Below, one piece after another: positions 35,152 through 46,565 of a DNA stretch of 64,000 nt; position 1 is the first letter of the stretch; each line of letters starts with the position of its first letter. This stretch comes from Anthopleura xanthogrammica (Eukaryota > Cnidaria > Anthozoa > Actiniaria > Actiniidae): contig OZ025219.1 in NCBI GenBank assembly GCA_964019055.1, positions 9,490,388 through 9,554,387 of the forward strand. Reading direction: 5' to 3'. The notes beneath the pieces were generated by a model that worked only from the letters and a program-made list of their open reading frames with translations, was not told the DNA's origin and made no database searches. A program made the translations under genes and the position numbers.

Positions 35152-36841
35152 ATGCATTTGTATAATGTGCTGGCTTTTTTGGTCCTGTTTTACTTTGGTA
35201 AGTTGAAAGATGGTGCTCAGGGCTAGCCACAGTTGTGTAGAATATTCATGTGTTCCACTGAACGTCTGTGGAATTTCAAAGTGTTTGTATTGTTAAAGTT
35301 GTGCATTCTTTACTTTACCGTTGTTATCTATGAATATTCTGACGCTGAACTGAAGCTAACCATGATTAAATAAGTCTGTAAACCAAGTGACACAGCGGTA
35401 TTTCATGAACTTGAGAAAGGTTTATTAATAAAATATCTCTCATCTAGGGCAAGAGGTCGACGTTTCAGCTGCAGATGTAGAACAAATTAATACCGTACCA
35501 AAATGTTCTTCGTTACCGTCCTCTGACAGACGCCAGTGCGGTTACATGAGAATCTCCAAACACAAGTGTTTGTCGAGAGGATGTTGTTACGAAGAATCTA
35601 CATCTGGAATTCCTATCTGCTTTCAAAGACCAGGTCAGCTTAATACTAATGAAGATGTAAATTGTCTGATGAGCATTTCGTTCAGTTGTAACTCGGTTTC
35701 AACTATGATAGTCTATGTGTTTCTTCCACGCTAATTTTTTTTTCACAATTAAACAAATATTCGTTATCTAAAAATGAATAAATAATCGTTAACGATTATT
35801 TGTTTAATTGTCAAAAAAATTAGCGCGAAAGAAAAATGACGTTTTCCAAATTCGTGCATTCATTTTGTCCAGTTTCTCAAAATCAAACTCTAGCTTGGGC
35901 GTAATGTTTTCCCTTTTTAGACCACGTGTCATTCTCTAGAGTATCATTTCTTTATGTAATAGTTTCGCATGAGAAAACACATGAATATGGATACAACTCA
36001 AACAAAGAATCTTTTTCTCAAGAGAGTGATATGTTGTCTGAAATAGGACAGCAATTCGACAAAGCTCAAGAGGCCTACATGAATGTTATTTGTTCACCAC
36101 AGATATCCCAGAATGCTTTGCAATCGATCCCTTCTTGCGCCTTAAATGTGGAACCGAACCTATAATGACCGAGGAGAAGTGCAAAAGCTTGAACTGTTGC
36201 TATAACAACGAAGTGGCTGGAGCACTAGAGGCCTGTTTTTATCCTAAAGGTACGAACTTCACCTCTGTAGTGTGTTAAAGTACAGCCAAACGTTTTCTTG
36301 AACTGCGCGCGGGTGCTTCTTCATTCACTGTGCGAACCTATGTAGTATGCTACAACTTCAGTGAAAAGCGTGCCTAAAGGTTTCTTGTACTGCGCGTGCG
36401 GGTTTCCTTGACGCACTATGCAGACCTTTGTAGTATGTTACAATTTCAGTGAAAAGCGTGTCCAAAGCCTTCTTGTACTGCGCGTGCGGGCCTCCTTCAC
36501 GCTTTACACAGACCTTTGTAGTGCGCACCTCCCATGTGGGCCTTGTTCGGTGTGCGCAACCTTTCCTTTGATGTGCACGCAACCTTTTACTCCTGGTGTA
36601 GTGCGCTTGGGTCTAGCCTTTTTGATTCCAGACCTTCCTGCTATGTGCGCACATTTTTGTGATACGACCGTATCAAGTAGGTTTTTGTTTATCGTCTCCA
36701 GGTCCTTGCAACGCTATTCTACCGTGGAAAAGAGTCCAATGCGGGGAGCCTGGTATGACAAAAGCAGCTTGTGAGAAAACGGATTGTTGCTATGACGACA
36801 CACTTAATAACGCACCTCCTTGTTACAAGAAAATGTTTTAA
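35152..36841 (+). CDS. secreted protein with three trefoil (P-type) domains
   Basis: Coding exons 35152-35197, 35448-35633, 36103-36249 and 36702-36841 join in phase 1 throughout to give 172 aa. Residues 1-16 form a signal peptide (MHLYNVLAFLVLFYFG). Each later exon carries exactly one trefoil domain with six cysteines in the pattern C-C-C-CC-C: Cys 35, 46, 56, 61, 62, 73; Cys 82, 93, 104, 109, 110, 122; and Cys 129, 140, 150, 155, 156, 167. Domain 1 has the classic CG...C...GCCYE...CF signature. No protease, zona pellucida or glycosidase domain is attached, so this is a small secreted trefoil peptide, the type that stabilises mucus or extracellular matrix. Stop TAA at 36839-36841. The symmetric phase-1 exons fit domain duplication by exon shuffling. 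Confidence 0.9.
35729..35825. mobile_element. small palindromic MITE in trefoil intron 2
   Basis: Arms of about 38 bp: CGCTAATTTTTTTTTCACAA and TTAAACAAATATTCGTTA on the left, with the complement on the right ending in ATTAGCG. The whole forms one long hairpin. Confidence 0.75.
35891..36066. mobile_element. MITE family M1, copy in trefoil intron 2
   Basis: Left end AGCTTGGGCGTAATGTTTTC followed by AGACCACGTGTCATT; right end with a decayed complement (TGTTGTCTGAAATAGGACAG...). Related copies lie at 45.62, 46.22, 46.73 and 48.24 kb. The right end lies about 36 bp before the acceptor of exon 3. Confidence 0.65.
36270..36540. repeat. ~98-bp tandem repeat in trefoil intron 3
   Basis: About 2.7 units containing TTCTTGTACTGCGCGTGCGG, CAGACCTTTGTAGTATG and CAGTGAAAAGCGTG. 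Unit-specific substitutions show it is not recent. Confidence 0.8.
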
Positions 36842-37261
36842 GAATATTTTTTAAGGTGGCTCGTGTTTGCTTTTTGACTTCCGATTTAATTGAAGTTTGC
36901 AAATAATTAGTTCTACCATTGCAGGATCGAGCAGATACTTATACCAGATGTTGGACTAGGGTGGGTAAAAATTTACAATGATGTATGTTTCAGCTGAATA
37001 GAAGTTACCATAGAAACGATAAATAAATATAACATATCGAAATCTTTTAATTTCATGAGCCCAAAACCGGCACATATAACAATGTAAGGTATGGCACATA
37101 AAGTAATCAGATAATTTTTGTTTGGTTTTAAGTGAAAAGCGCATTGGTCATCCGGGACTCTTGTTCAAAACGCATCCCACACGGCAAGGAGTGATTATGG
37201 GTGGTATAAATTATCCTCGATACAGTTAAGAAAAATATCGGCTCTGCTGGTCCAGGAAGCT
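36842..37261. other. 3' flank of the trefoil gene
   Basis: AT-rich, with no further exon recognised. Confidence 0.35.
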
Positions 37262-37440
37262 GGGTCTTGGCTGGACATTGCAAGGGGTTAATCATTCACG
37301 ATCTAGGGGCTAACTAACCTCTCCCTTAAGCTTCGGCCGAGCTCCTTCATCTTTCTCTAAATCCTCGGATAGCGAAATCTCCGGCATAGCCGTAAATGCT
37401 ACAGCACTACATCTGGAGGGATATGGTCCCAAACCAAATC
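37262..37440. repeat. dispersed repeat, copy 2
   Basis: Second copy of the family at 23365-23560, same orientation (GCAAGGGGTTAAT, CCTCTCCCTTA, GCTTCGGCCGAGCT, AAATCTCC, TATGGTCC). Confidence 0.6.
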
Positions 37441-37534
37441 AAACAAATAAAATTCGTTCAAAAATACCACATCCCTAGAATTTTAAAACTCTTGAATATA
37501 CCATTTGCATAGGGCAAAAGGAATTCTAAGTGAG

Positions 37535-37625
37535 CATGCGCGGCGACCCGAGTTCGAGTCCCGCCGGGCTCAGTGTGTATGTGAGTAGAGATTCTAGTTG
37601 GTTCTCTCTTGTGTTTCGAGGGTTT
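37535..37625 (+). mobile_element. tRNA-derived SINE fragment
   Basis: Contains a B-box-like GAGTTCGAGTCCCGCCGGG followed by a body (TATGTGAGTAGAG, GTTGGTTCTCTC, CGAGGGTTTTTCTC) shared with the SINE at 43.64 kb. It runs into a TTTC microsatellite. Confidence 0.6.
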
Positions 37626-37795
37626 TTCTCTTTCTCTTTTTTTCTTTCTTTCTCGCTCTCTCTTTCTTCTTTCTTTCTTTCCTTCTTTGTTTCTCTCTCT
37701 TTGTTTCTTCAGTTCTTTCTTCCTCTTTCTTTGTTTCTTTCTTTCCTTTCTTCCTTCTTTCTTTTTTTCTTTCTCGCTTTCTTTCTTGTTTTTCG
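37626..37795. repeat. TTTC/CTTT microsatellite
   Basis: Polypyrimidine tract of TTTC, CTTT and CTCT repeats. The open frames rich in Phe/Ser (or Lys/Glu on the other strand) are repeat artefacts. Confidence 0.9.
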
Positions 37796-39985
37796 AACCA
37801 AAAATTAATATCTCTCCCCCGAGAAAGCATAAAGTCTGCCAAACGAAAATATAATTAAGAGATTAATTAAGATCTTGGACAGAATGCCTGACAGAATTAT
37901 AGCTATTTATCATACTATCTAGCTCATGCCATATCTCCCATCTTGAGGGATGTCACTGCTCGCAATCGGATGAAAAACAGCAAATGCGATAGCAGACTGA
38001 GCAACCGCAGATGAGAAGGCTGGCTCGTATAACTGAACATACAATGTCTCCAATGTGTAGACTTATTAGACCATCTGTTTTAAAATAAGTAGAAAAAAAT
38101 TCCTAATTCAGGCCAGTGTGGGAAGGGGGAGGATCTAGAAGAAGGAGTACTTTCTACACTGAGCTTTTCGTTCTCAGGAGCATCCATCTTCGATATGTAA
38201 GTTATCAATCAACTGATAGCCAATGTGCACGAGCTTGAATTTCTAGCACAAAGCATGATGGGAAACTGAGTCCTTACACTTTTTTGGCTTCTCTAAACAT
38301 TCTTCTGACAATTTTTCTTTCTGCAATTTTCTATGGAAATGTAAGTATTTCAGCAGGCGAAAATAACAGTAATTTTTTTCTGGTAAATCCTTTGATTTGC
38401 CTGTTTCATTTTTGCAGGGCTCGCTTTCTCAGAGTGCTTTGTAAACTTTGATGCCCATTGCTTATTATGCTTCACTGCATATGAAAACTATCGTGTTTAT
38501 GCAAAATGACCCTCAAATCTCGGATGCAAATGACCAAATCGAAATGCTTTATGGGTCATAAGAAAGAAGCGTTTACAAAGAGAACAAAACAAATTTTTTT
38601 TGATGATTTGCTTTCATTCCCAATCATCACTCATCATAATCAGTAGACTTCCGTCGAGAACACAACAAAACAAAAACAAGAAGAAAAATTGGAAAAGTAA
38701 AAGAAAAAATGTGTAACTAATCCCTATTACATCACGCTTTTCTTTTTACCAAGAATAAATTAAAAACAGAACAAAGGATACTTGGCCAAAGGTATTTTCA
38801 AACTATAGGATGATGTAACTTACAGCACTTGCCTCAATACAGAATTGTCCTATTTCGCTATGATGTCGATAAACGCTAAGGATCATGGTCGTGAGAGGGG
38901 GATAAAACAGTACAACACAAAGAAAATTGATATAAAATGCGTTTTATAGAACGAAGAAAAGCATAACAGCCATCAAATGCAATAAATATTGTTTATTAAA
39001 CATCGATAGGCCTTATATTTGGAAACCAGACAAGTTGAGAGTAAACTTTTCTACGCAGAGGAAATTTTGTTCAAATTTCTATTGTTCTAGACGATTCTGT
39101 CCCCTTCATAAACAAGCCGTGACGTCATAATGAAATAGGGGAATTCAAATGTTCAAACTATGTCTATAAATAACAGAATAAAGAGGAAACCAATCGACAA
39201 AGCTTATATCAAAAACACTTGACGTCTTTAAAATACAACTGATATACAAATATTTATAAACAAGTTATTTAGTGGATATTCTTCAAGAAAAGAGTCGTAC
39301 TTATAAATTTAGTGTCTATATAATCATTATTTATAGCTGTTTTTTAACAATAATATCAAACACCGGTAAAACTATTGAACCAAAACTTTGAAAGCGGAAA
39401 AAAGCAAAAAGGTATTATTTTAGCCTCATTACTTTATTTTAGGATTTAAAAACTTTCTTATTTCGTTTGTTATTGCTTTCAAACCATAGCTTAGCAAGCA
39501 GAAATTTAATGACGGGTCTTTAGATCTTTTAACATCATAAACAAAGTGTAGTCTATGCTCTTTTTGATCAATTGAAGGTGAAATATAAGAGGTTCGTCTC
39601 AGCATATTGCCCCTGAAATTTATGTTAAGTAACAGCTGCATCGCTGCAGGCCACCCTTAAGGTCTTTAGAAAACCACTTAAAATTTCATATGACATGAAT
39701 TGTCTCTCGTAACTCCCATATCAACGGATGTCCTGGTGTTCAAAATTACAATGACCTTGTGTCGAGAGGAGGGTAACAAAATAACATTCCATACGACGTC
39801 AATCAAAGTAGTTACCATGACGACCTGGGGGTTCAAATCAGTATGCAGTTTTTTTAAAACCGAAATCTACGAACCGTGATCAGTTCGTTGGTTGAGAGTC
39901 AATTAATAAGAAATGTTCAACACACCACGATGGCTATCAGTTAAAGATACATCAGTTTAGAAGCTTTTGGAGGAAGGAAGGAGAC
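37796..39985. other. upstream region of the synaptotagmin gene
   Basis: About 2.2 kb of AT-rich DNA without a recognisable coding exon or tandem array. It probably includes the promoter and any untranslated leader of the gene that starts at 39986, but I cannot locate a TATA box or start site with confidence. Confidence 0.35.
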
Positions 39986-42900
39986 ATGATTTTCAGCGCA
40001 CTGGACCAAGATTTTCTCTACCATAACGGTAAAACAAACCCAATTCTAAACAGGATCAAGAAGTTAGTTAAGACTTTTAAAACGATCGTAGTTCAGGCCT
40101 TATCATGATCAAAAGAGATTCACGCTCATTATTAATTTACTTCCACAAAAAAAGAATGTTTTAGCGCTAAACTGTAGCGTAGATTTGCTCATTTTTTTTA
40201 GCTTAGTTAAACGGAAATGAATCTAATGCAATCTAATCTGTACTTGCTCACATTGCACATGAGTTTTACATGACCAGGTTTCATTAAATCTTGTTTTCCT
40301 AATCCTAAACAAATATTCAGGATATATACAAGGTTTAAAATTTAAAAGTTTTAGTTTATAACTTTGTACAATAATTGAAAATAACTTAGGGATAAAAATT
40401 TGCGAAGCCTTCGAAGTGCTTCGTACGTAAACCGATCGTGTAGATCGATATCAATCGAACTTTTTGGCTTTTGGCGGTTCTTTTGGAAATCTACAAACTA
40501 ACATTGAAATGGGTTCTCTGCTGTTCACTTTAATTAAAAATACTCCTTAATAACATTGAATCTTCAAAATTAAAGCCCATGTTTGCTTATTGTGGGCGGA
40601 TTTCAGTTTGTTACGACTATTAAACTTACTCAACCTTATTTTTCCGCGTCTTTGAACACTGATGAGTGATTTAAATTTGTAACCCTGTTTTTAAATGCAA
40701 ATTTTTTATTTTTTTTTAGAATATGGAGGAAATGTAGCGCCTGTAGTGGCAAGCTTCGTCTCTCTGTGTACAGTTGTCGTCCTATGTTCTTGGTGTTATA
40801 AATGTTGGAAAGGCAACGAAGAGAAAGCCGAGGAATTAAGCACAAGCTCTGAAAGCCTTTCAAGCTCTACGCCTCTTCAAAATAGTACTAAATATCGCTC
40901 TACAATAAGGAAATATCAACCTCTAGCTCAGCACGATACTCTACCATATGATTCAAGTCCAGATCTCGATTCTCCTGCGTTTCATCGAAAATCTCTTAAA
41001 TTCAAAACACCACCGATGCATAGCTTTGAGATTAAGGCACCACAGCCCAATATATCTGAGATTGAACTCCCCCCAGAACCCCCTCCCCCCTCAGAAAACT
41101 CCAAAGAACAACTGGGATGCATATTCTTCTCACTACGTTATAACTCTGAAGATACGGTTTTGGTATTGAGGATTCAAAAAGCAGTTGGTCTGCCAGCTAA
41201 AGACTTCACTGGCACCAGTGATCCATTCGTGAAGGTTTTACTCCTTCCTGACAAGAAGCATAAACTTGAGACAAGAATTAAGAGGAAAAATCTCAACCCG
41301 GTATGGAATGAAGTGTTCACCTTTGAGGGATTTCCACATAATAAGCTTATGGGGAGAACACTCTATATGCAAGTGTTGGATTATGATCGATTTTCAAGAA
41401 ATGACCCCATCGGCGAGGTAGAAGTACCGCTAGGAGAATTGGAGTTAGGAACAATTACTATGAATTTGGCTAGGAATTTACAACCCTGCAAGAAATCCAG
41501 GGTAAGTGTATAAATTATTAATCAATCATTAATTATTAGTCTTCTTTATTATTATTAATTAATTATCAATATATTTGGTAAAGAGATGATAACTAGCGGT
41601 AAGCTAGTGTGGGCTGCGTCAGTGTTTCTAATGAAACAGTTGTGATAAAAAGATAAATTTTACACCGTAAAAAAATAAGAAATAAAAATAAAAATAAAAT
41701 AAAAACTATTTGGTATATATGTGCTGACTGAAATAAGTTCTGTTGTGCATTATTTTTGAAGTTTATAAATCATTAATTAATCATGAATTATTAGTCTTCT
41801 TTATTATTAGTTATTAATTATCAATATATTTGGTATATATAATGAGCTGACGAAACTAAAATTCTGCTCTGCATTATTTTTGAAGCTTATAAATCATTAA
41901 TTAATCATGAATTATTAGTCTTCTTTATTATTAGTTACTAATCATCAATATATTTGGTATATATAATGAGGTGATGAAACTAAAATTCTGCTCTGCATTA
42001 TTTTTGAAGCTTATAAATCATTAATTAATCATGAATTATTAGTCTTCTTTATTATTAGTTATTAATTATCAATATATTTGGTATATATAATGAGCTGACG
42101 AAACTAAAATTCTGCTCTGCATTATTTTTGAAGCTTATAAATCATTAATTAATCATGAATTATTAGTCTTCTTTATTATTAGTTACTAATCATCAATATA
42201 TTTGGTATATATAATGAGGTGATGAAACTAAAATTCTGCTCTGCATTATTTTTGAAGTTTATAAATCATTAATTAATCATGAATTATAAATTTTATTTAT
42301 CATTATTAATGATTCATCAAATATTAGGAATACATGAGCAGACAGATCTAAAATTCTGCCTGTGTGATTATTTTTGAGAATTATTTTAATTTGATAATTT
42401 TTTATTTATTCATACAGTAATAACATAGCTGACAATATTTAATGATTATGCTATGCAAGCAGAACAGACTGTCTAAGCGTTTTTACAAAAAAAAAAAAAA
42501 ATCACCACCACTTGAATATATTAGAATACACACCTTAACACCCACACACAAACAAATTAATATCCTAAAGATCTTTAACCTCCCACACCCGCCCTCCTGA
42601 AAGAAGGAGAAAATTCTAGGCCTCCAGAGAGGATAATTAAGGGGAAAAAAATGCCTTAGATCTCAGACAACAAAAAACGACCTTCGATCTCGATCCCACA
42701 GAACTTCCATTTCTTTGAAATATTGTAATAAAAGTCTCTTTTAATAATGGTCTGTCTGAAAGAACTAGTGGTCAGAAGCTACATAAAACATAGTTTTTTT
42801 CATATATATTGCTTTGTGTGACATATAGTTAGAGTGTATGCTACTGACTTGTTTCTCTCTGCTTAATAGAGGTATAAATTTGTGCAAAACCGCTCTTTCA

Positions 42901-44341
42901 GACCTCTGATAAATGTCTGCATAAAAGAACCTTTGAACCATCAAATGATGGCAGCCATGACAGGAGGAAGAAACAATTGAATCAGGTCTAAGCTGGTTTA
43001 ATTTACATATGACAAAGAATTCTGTTTCCCAGGGGAAATAAGACTCTCTTGTGCCTCCTGTAATCGTTCTGTCAAGTGATGGTGTAAGGTATAAATGAGT
43101 GCAAAAATTCTTTGAGACTTTACCAACTGGTGGCTAAATAGAGGTTGGGTGCTGGTTATACTTCATTAATGATTTTATTATTACCATAAGGTCCCACTGG
43201 GTGATTTACTCGTATCTCTGATGTACCAGCCAACAGCAAACCGAATTGTAGTAGTGGTTATGAAAGGAAATAAGCTTAAAGCTATGGACCTAACTGGATC
43301 ATCAGGTACTTATATATTATTATTAGTGATTTACTTATTATTTGTGATGACTGATGAAAGCCTTCCTTACTCATTATCTCTTGTGGCCATCAAGTGGGGG
43401 AAGACACTTGAAATTCGTAATATCTAAAAGTGGGAGGAAGAAGTAGGGTAAAGGTCGCAGATGATACACTAAGTAGATGTTTTACCAAGTAGGGGTAGGG
43501 GGAGGGGAGGAGAAGGGGGAATAGTGGTAGTTCTGGGAGATATGTTGCATGAAAAAAAACAGGCATTGGGAGGAGTGCATGGGGGTTGGGAAAATTTGAA
43601 CATTGCATACAGTGGCTTGGGATCATTTTCTTGCACTATGGGTGGCACTAATGGTTTATCGCTCGCCTCTCACCGCTGTGGTCCGGGTTTGACCCCCGGC
43701 TCGGTTGGATCATATGTGAGTTGAGTTTGTTTGATGTGTTATTCTCTCCTGTGCCACGAGGGTTTTTTCTCCAGGTTCTTTGGTTTTCCTCCCTCCGTAA
43801 AAAGCCAACATGTGAGTTGAGTTGTATGCATAGAATATAATTATAATGTAGAGGTAGTGTGTGTGAGTGACAGTGGGCCAAATTGGAAACCAGTATTCAT
43901 TTACTGAATGACAGTGTATCCCACTATAAAAAAGTGATATATTTTTTTTATTTTACATGCAGTTTGTATCTTAAGTATGGTAATGAGTGCATTAATATTT
44001 CGTTATATTAAAGTATTATTATTGTACTGCTAGACCCTTACGTGAAGATCCACACTATCCACAAAGAAAAAAAAATAGACAAGAAAAAAACGTCAATCAA
44101 AAAACGTACAAGGGATCCCGTCTGGAATGAATCGTTCATATTTAGTGTGCCGCTGGACAAGATACGTGATATATCATTTGTATTTTCTGTTATGGACTAT
44201 GATCGCATAACACAAAATGAACTAATTGGCCAAGTTCTTCTTGGGTATCGAACCACTGGAAGTTCACTCCAGCACTGGACAGAAATGATGAACAATCCAC
44301 GCAAAGCAATAGCAAAATGGCATCGATTGCAACACTATTGA
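39986..44341 (+). CDS. synaptotagmin-7-like Ca2+ sensor
   Basis: Exons 39986-40028, 40720-41501, 43191-43305 and 44034-44341 join in phases 1, 0 and 1 to give 415 aa. Order: short lumenal N-terminus, one membrane segment (about 20-41) with clustered cysteines (31, 37, 40, 43) suited to palmitoylation, a Ser/Pro-rich linker, C2A (about 146-268) and C2B (about 278-410) ending in the synaptotagmin WHxL motif (WHRL). C2A matches the synaptotagmin-7 type in [25 protein letters not shown] and [15 protein letters not shown], with all five Ca2+ aspartates (176, 182, 235, 237, 243). C2B keeps Asp 308, 314, 368 and 370 but has Glu 376 at the fifth site. Expected role: Ca2+-triggered or lysosome-related exocytosis, binding acidic phospholipids and SNAREs. 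Start chosen because exon 1 splices in phase to the membrane exon. Confidence 0.9.
41505..42295. repeat. 124-bp tandem repeat in synaptotagmin intron 2
   Basis: Units containing AATTAATCATGAATTATTAG, CAATATATTTGGTATATA and TCTGCTCTGCATTATTTTTG recur every 124 bp (41782, 41906, 42030, 42154, 42278). Two forms alternate (GAGCTGACG, GAGGTGATG), giving a 248-bp dimeric period. The first unit is interrupted by the insertion at 41581-41706. Confidence 0.9.
41581..41706 (-). mobile_element. Penelope-like 3' tail, extreme 5' truncation
   Basis: Reverse complement of the last ~100 bases of the right arm at 26.25-26.35 kb (TTTACGGTGTAAAATTTA, GTTTCATTAGAAACAC, ACTAGCTTACCGCTAGT). It is flanked by 9-bp duplications TATTTGGTA (41572-41580 and 41707-41715) that split a 124-bp repeat unit, so it inserted after the tandem array formed. 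Only the non-coding 3' end is present; the truncated end is an AAAAT-rich run. Confidence 0.85.
42296..43190. other. rest of synaptotagmin intron 2
   Basis: AT-rich with a 14-A run near 42487. No exon recognised between the tandem repeat and the acceptor ACCATAAG at 43183-43190. Confidence 0.4.
43638..43850 (+). mobile_element. tRNA-derived SINE in synaptotagmin intron 3
   Basis: Pol III promoter boxes are visible: A-box-like TGGCACTAATGG (about 43643) and B-box GGTTTGACCCC (about 43686). A body follows: TCATATGTGAGTTGAG, TTATTCTCTCCTGTGCCACG, AGGGTTTTTTCTCC. Related pieces are at 37.54 and 52.79 kb. Confidence 0.75.
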
Positions 44342-44466
44342 AAGGCACGTGGACTTATTAATGAATAATACAGTTATAATTATTATGTACAATACTAGAT
44401 AGATACTTTCAGTCTCATACATCACCTTGACATAATAGGAAGATATTAAACAAATATTAAACAATT

Positions 44467-44870
44467 ATAAAATAACTTTGATATTACGCGCGCTCTGATT
44501 GGTCAAAAAGCCATGTTTTATGAGAGCATAATACATGCTCACGTCATTTTTTTCTCTCTCAAAAAGTTAGTTATTTTATAAAAGCAATAAAAAACAGTTT
44601 TCCGTGTATTATACTCTGATAAAGACACTTGGGATGTGGAGAGAACACTTGAGAAGCTGGAAACCACTCCGCTACGCGTCGTGGTTTCCTACGCTTCTCT
44701 CGTGTTCTCTCCACATCCCGCGTGTCTTTATCAGAGTATAATACACGGAAAACTGTTTTTTATTCCTTAATTATTGGATGAGGTTGAGCATGATATCGTA
44801 AAGCCGTAGGCTGAGGCGGATAAAACGGCTGAGGTCTTGATATTTATGATATCATGCGAAAACTGAATTG
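44467..44870. mobile_element. hairpin-rich non-autonomous DNA element
   Basis: A GCGCGCTCTGATTGGTCAAA head precedes an almost perfect inverted repeat with ~80-bp arms (44587-44765: AAAACAGTTTTCCGTGTATT and AGTATAATACACGGAAAAC), then a second inverted pair GCATGATATC...GATATCATGC (44788-44862). No coding capacity. It lies just downstream of the synaptotagmin stop codon and so may be in its 3' UTR; an AATAAA follows at about 44904. Confidence 0.7.
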
Positions 44871-44988
44871 AATAATTGTTTTATTATATGTTTTGTAAAC
44901 TAAGAATAAAGATTTAATTCTGCTTTCGAAAAAATAGCAAACATATTTTCATTTCCATTATGACCTTTCAACTCGACATGATAAAAGT

Positions 44989-45330
44989 GTTATCTGTAGG
45001 TAAAACAAATATACACCTATTTCAAAAATGGTTGTCACAGCTGAAAGCAACAAGCAACAACACAAGGCGGCAAAGAAAATCTGTATTTTACTCCTTATTC
45101 ATCATTTAGATGCCATTATTTTAGTCATTGAGACCCACACTAAGAACAGCTGCAATGGAGACTACGTAATGGTAGGCTGCAACTGTTTTGATTCTCTAAG
45201 CGTTGTCTCAAATCTTTAGCTAATTATAGCATTGTTTGCATGTGGTATTGGTTTGTTGCTTGTTGCTTTTGGCTGCGACAACCATTATTGAAATAGCTGT
45301 ATATCCCCAACTGACTGATAACTAGGTTTA
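44989..45330. mobile_element. MITE with ~50-bp terminal inverted repeats
   Basis: Left end ATATACACCTATTTCAAAAA, TGGTTGTCACAGCTGAAAGC, AACAAGCAACAA mirrors the right end around 45240-45304. The apparent 63-aa frame starting at 45028 is simply the left terminus read through. Confidence 0.8.
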
Positions 45331-45619
45331 CCAATAACTGGATTGATTGTTTCTCCAGAAACCTTTGCTTTAAAAATTTGACTTGCAGTCTATTAAATTG
45401 GATACAAGTCAACAACCCATGGGGTGTACATGTAGGAAATCAGACTTTGTGGCTCAGACTCTTGGTGGGTGGAACGGCTTATTGTTTTGAGGCTATTCTT
45501 ATAATTACATAACTAACACAGCCCACAATGTCTGGGTTTTGCCTTCCATCAATCGAATATAATCCAACAAATACTAACTTAGAAAATCAAAATTTGTTGA
45601 TAAAAGCCTAAAATGCAGT

Positions 45620-45799
45620 AGCTTGGATGTAATGTTTTCCCATCTTAGACCACTTCATTCCTTAGAGTATCATTTCTTTATTCTATGGTTGTGCATCAGA
45701 AGACACACAAATATGAATACAACTCAAACAAAGAATCTTATTCTCAAAAGAATGACATGTGGTCTGGAAATGGGAAAACTTTACACCCAAGGCAGAGCT
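45620..45799. mobile_element. MITE family M1, copy 2
   Basis: AGCTTGGATGTAATGTTTTC and CATGTGGTCTGGAAATGGG / AAAACTTTACACCC ends. The internal part closely matches the trefoil intron copy. Confidence 0.75.
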
Positions 45800-45977
45800 T
45801 TCAATAAAAGGCGGCTACCGGCGGTTTATCGCCGGATACTTCACCTTAAACTGCCGGCTATTTTGACAAAAAATTAATTCATTGCCAAATAAAGTTACGG
45901 CCCCTTGGGGGATACGGACCCCTACTTTTTTGGATTGACTGTCTACTCCAAATATTATTAAAAGCTCTGCCAAGGGA
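45789..45977. mobile_element. MITE abutting M1 copy 2
   Basis: Inverted ends GGCAGAGCTTTCAATAA and TTATTAAAAGCTCTGCC, with an internal CGGCGGTTTATCGCCGG hairpin. A non-autonomous element adjoining or inserted in the M1 copy. Confidence 0.65.
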
Positions 45978-46219
45978 AATATAATATTGATCTGAAGGGT
46001 TCCAATTTCCAAAGTAGCAATGAATGGGTGGGAAAGGTGCTATGTAGCCACCACAGTATTTATAATTATATTACAAATGGATAATGGTTATTGTGTGTAA
46101 ATATTTGTGAGTTAAAAACTCTTTAAGACAGAATTTTCATAAATAGTTTTGTGAATATTAAAGTAATGAAAGATGTAAATCATACGTGGATAATGGATAA
46201 TAAAATAATGACATGAATA

Positions 46220-46360
46220 GACCCTTTCAGCTTGGGCATAATGTTTCCCCATTTCAAACTACTTATCATTGCCTTGAGTATAATTTCTTTGTTTAACGGT
46301 TGCAATTGAGAAGACACGTGGTCTGAAATGGGAAAACATTACGCCCAAACCAAAAAGGTC
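46220..46360. mobile_element. MITE family M1, copy 3 (best ends)
   Basis: GACCCTTTCAGCTTGGGC and GCCCAAACCAAAAAGGTC ends, with inner ATAATGTTTCCCCATTTCA and TGAAATGGGAAAACATTACG. The shortest and most symmetrical copy. Confidence 0.75.
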
Positions 46361-46565
46361 GATTGGCTCAAGTAATAGTTGAGAAATCAATAATCATTCA
46401 AGATTTATAAATTATTAATTTTTTCCATCTTCAATGAAGAATGTTTTACTCCATTTTAGAACATTGGGACAGTTAATTTATGAGTGTGGGGGACAATGTG
46501 GATTCTAAGTTTAAAGTAACACCTTTCTGGTGGCTCCATCTTACAATCCTAAAATTTATTTTTGA

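Noticed and set aside
37530..37858. Phe/Ser-rich or Lys/Glu-rich frames
   Set aside because: TTTC microsatellite and SINE sequence.
43006..43090. Possible synaptotagmin exon after TTTCCCAG with GEIRLSC
   Set aside because: The frame stops soon after and the true C2B-start exon ([16 protein letters not shown]) begins at 43191 in the correct phase.
45028..45219. 63-codon frame MVVTAESNKQ...
   Set aside because: Lies in the terminal inverted repeat and body of a MITE.
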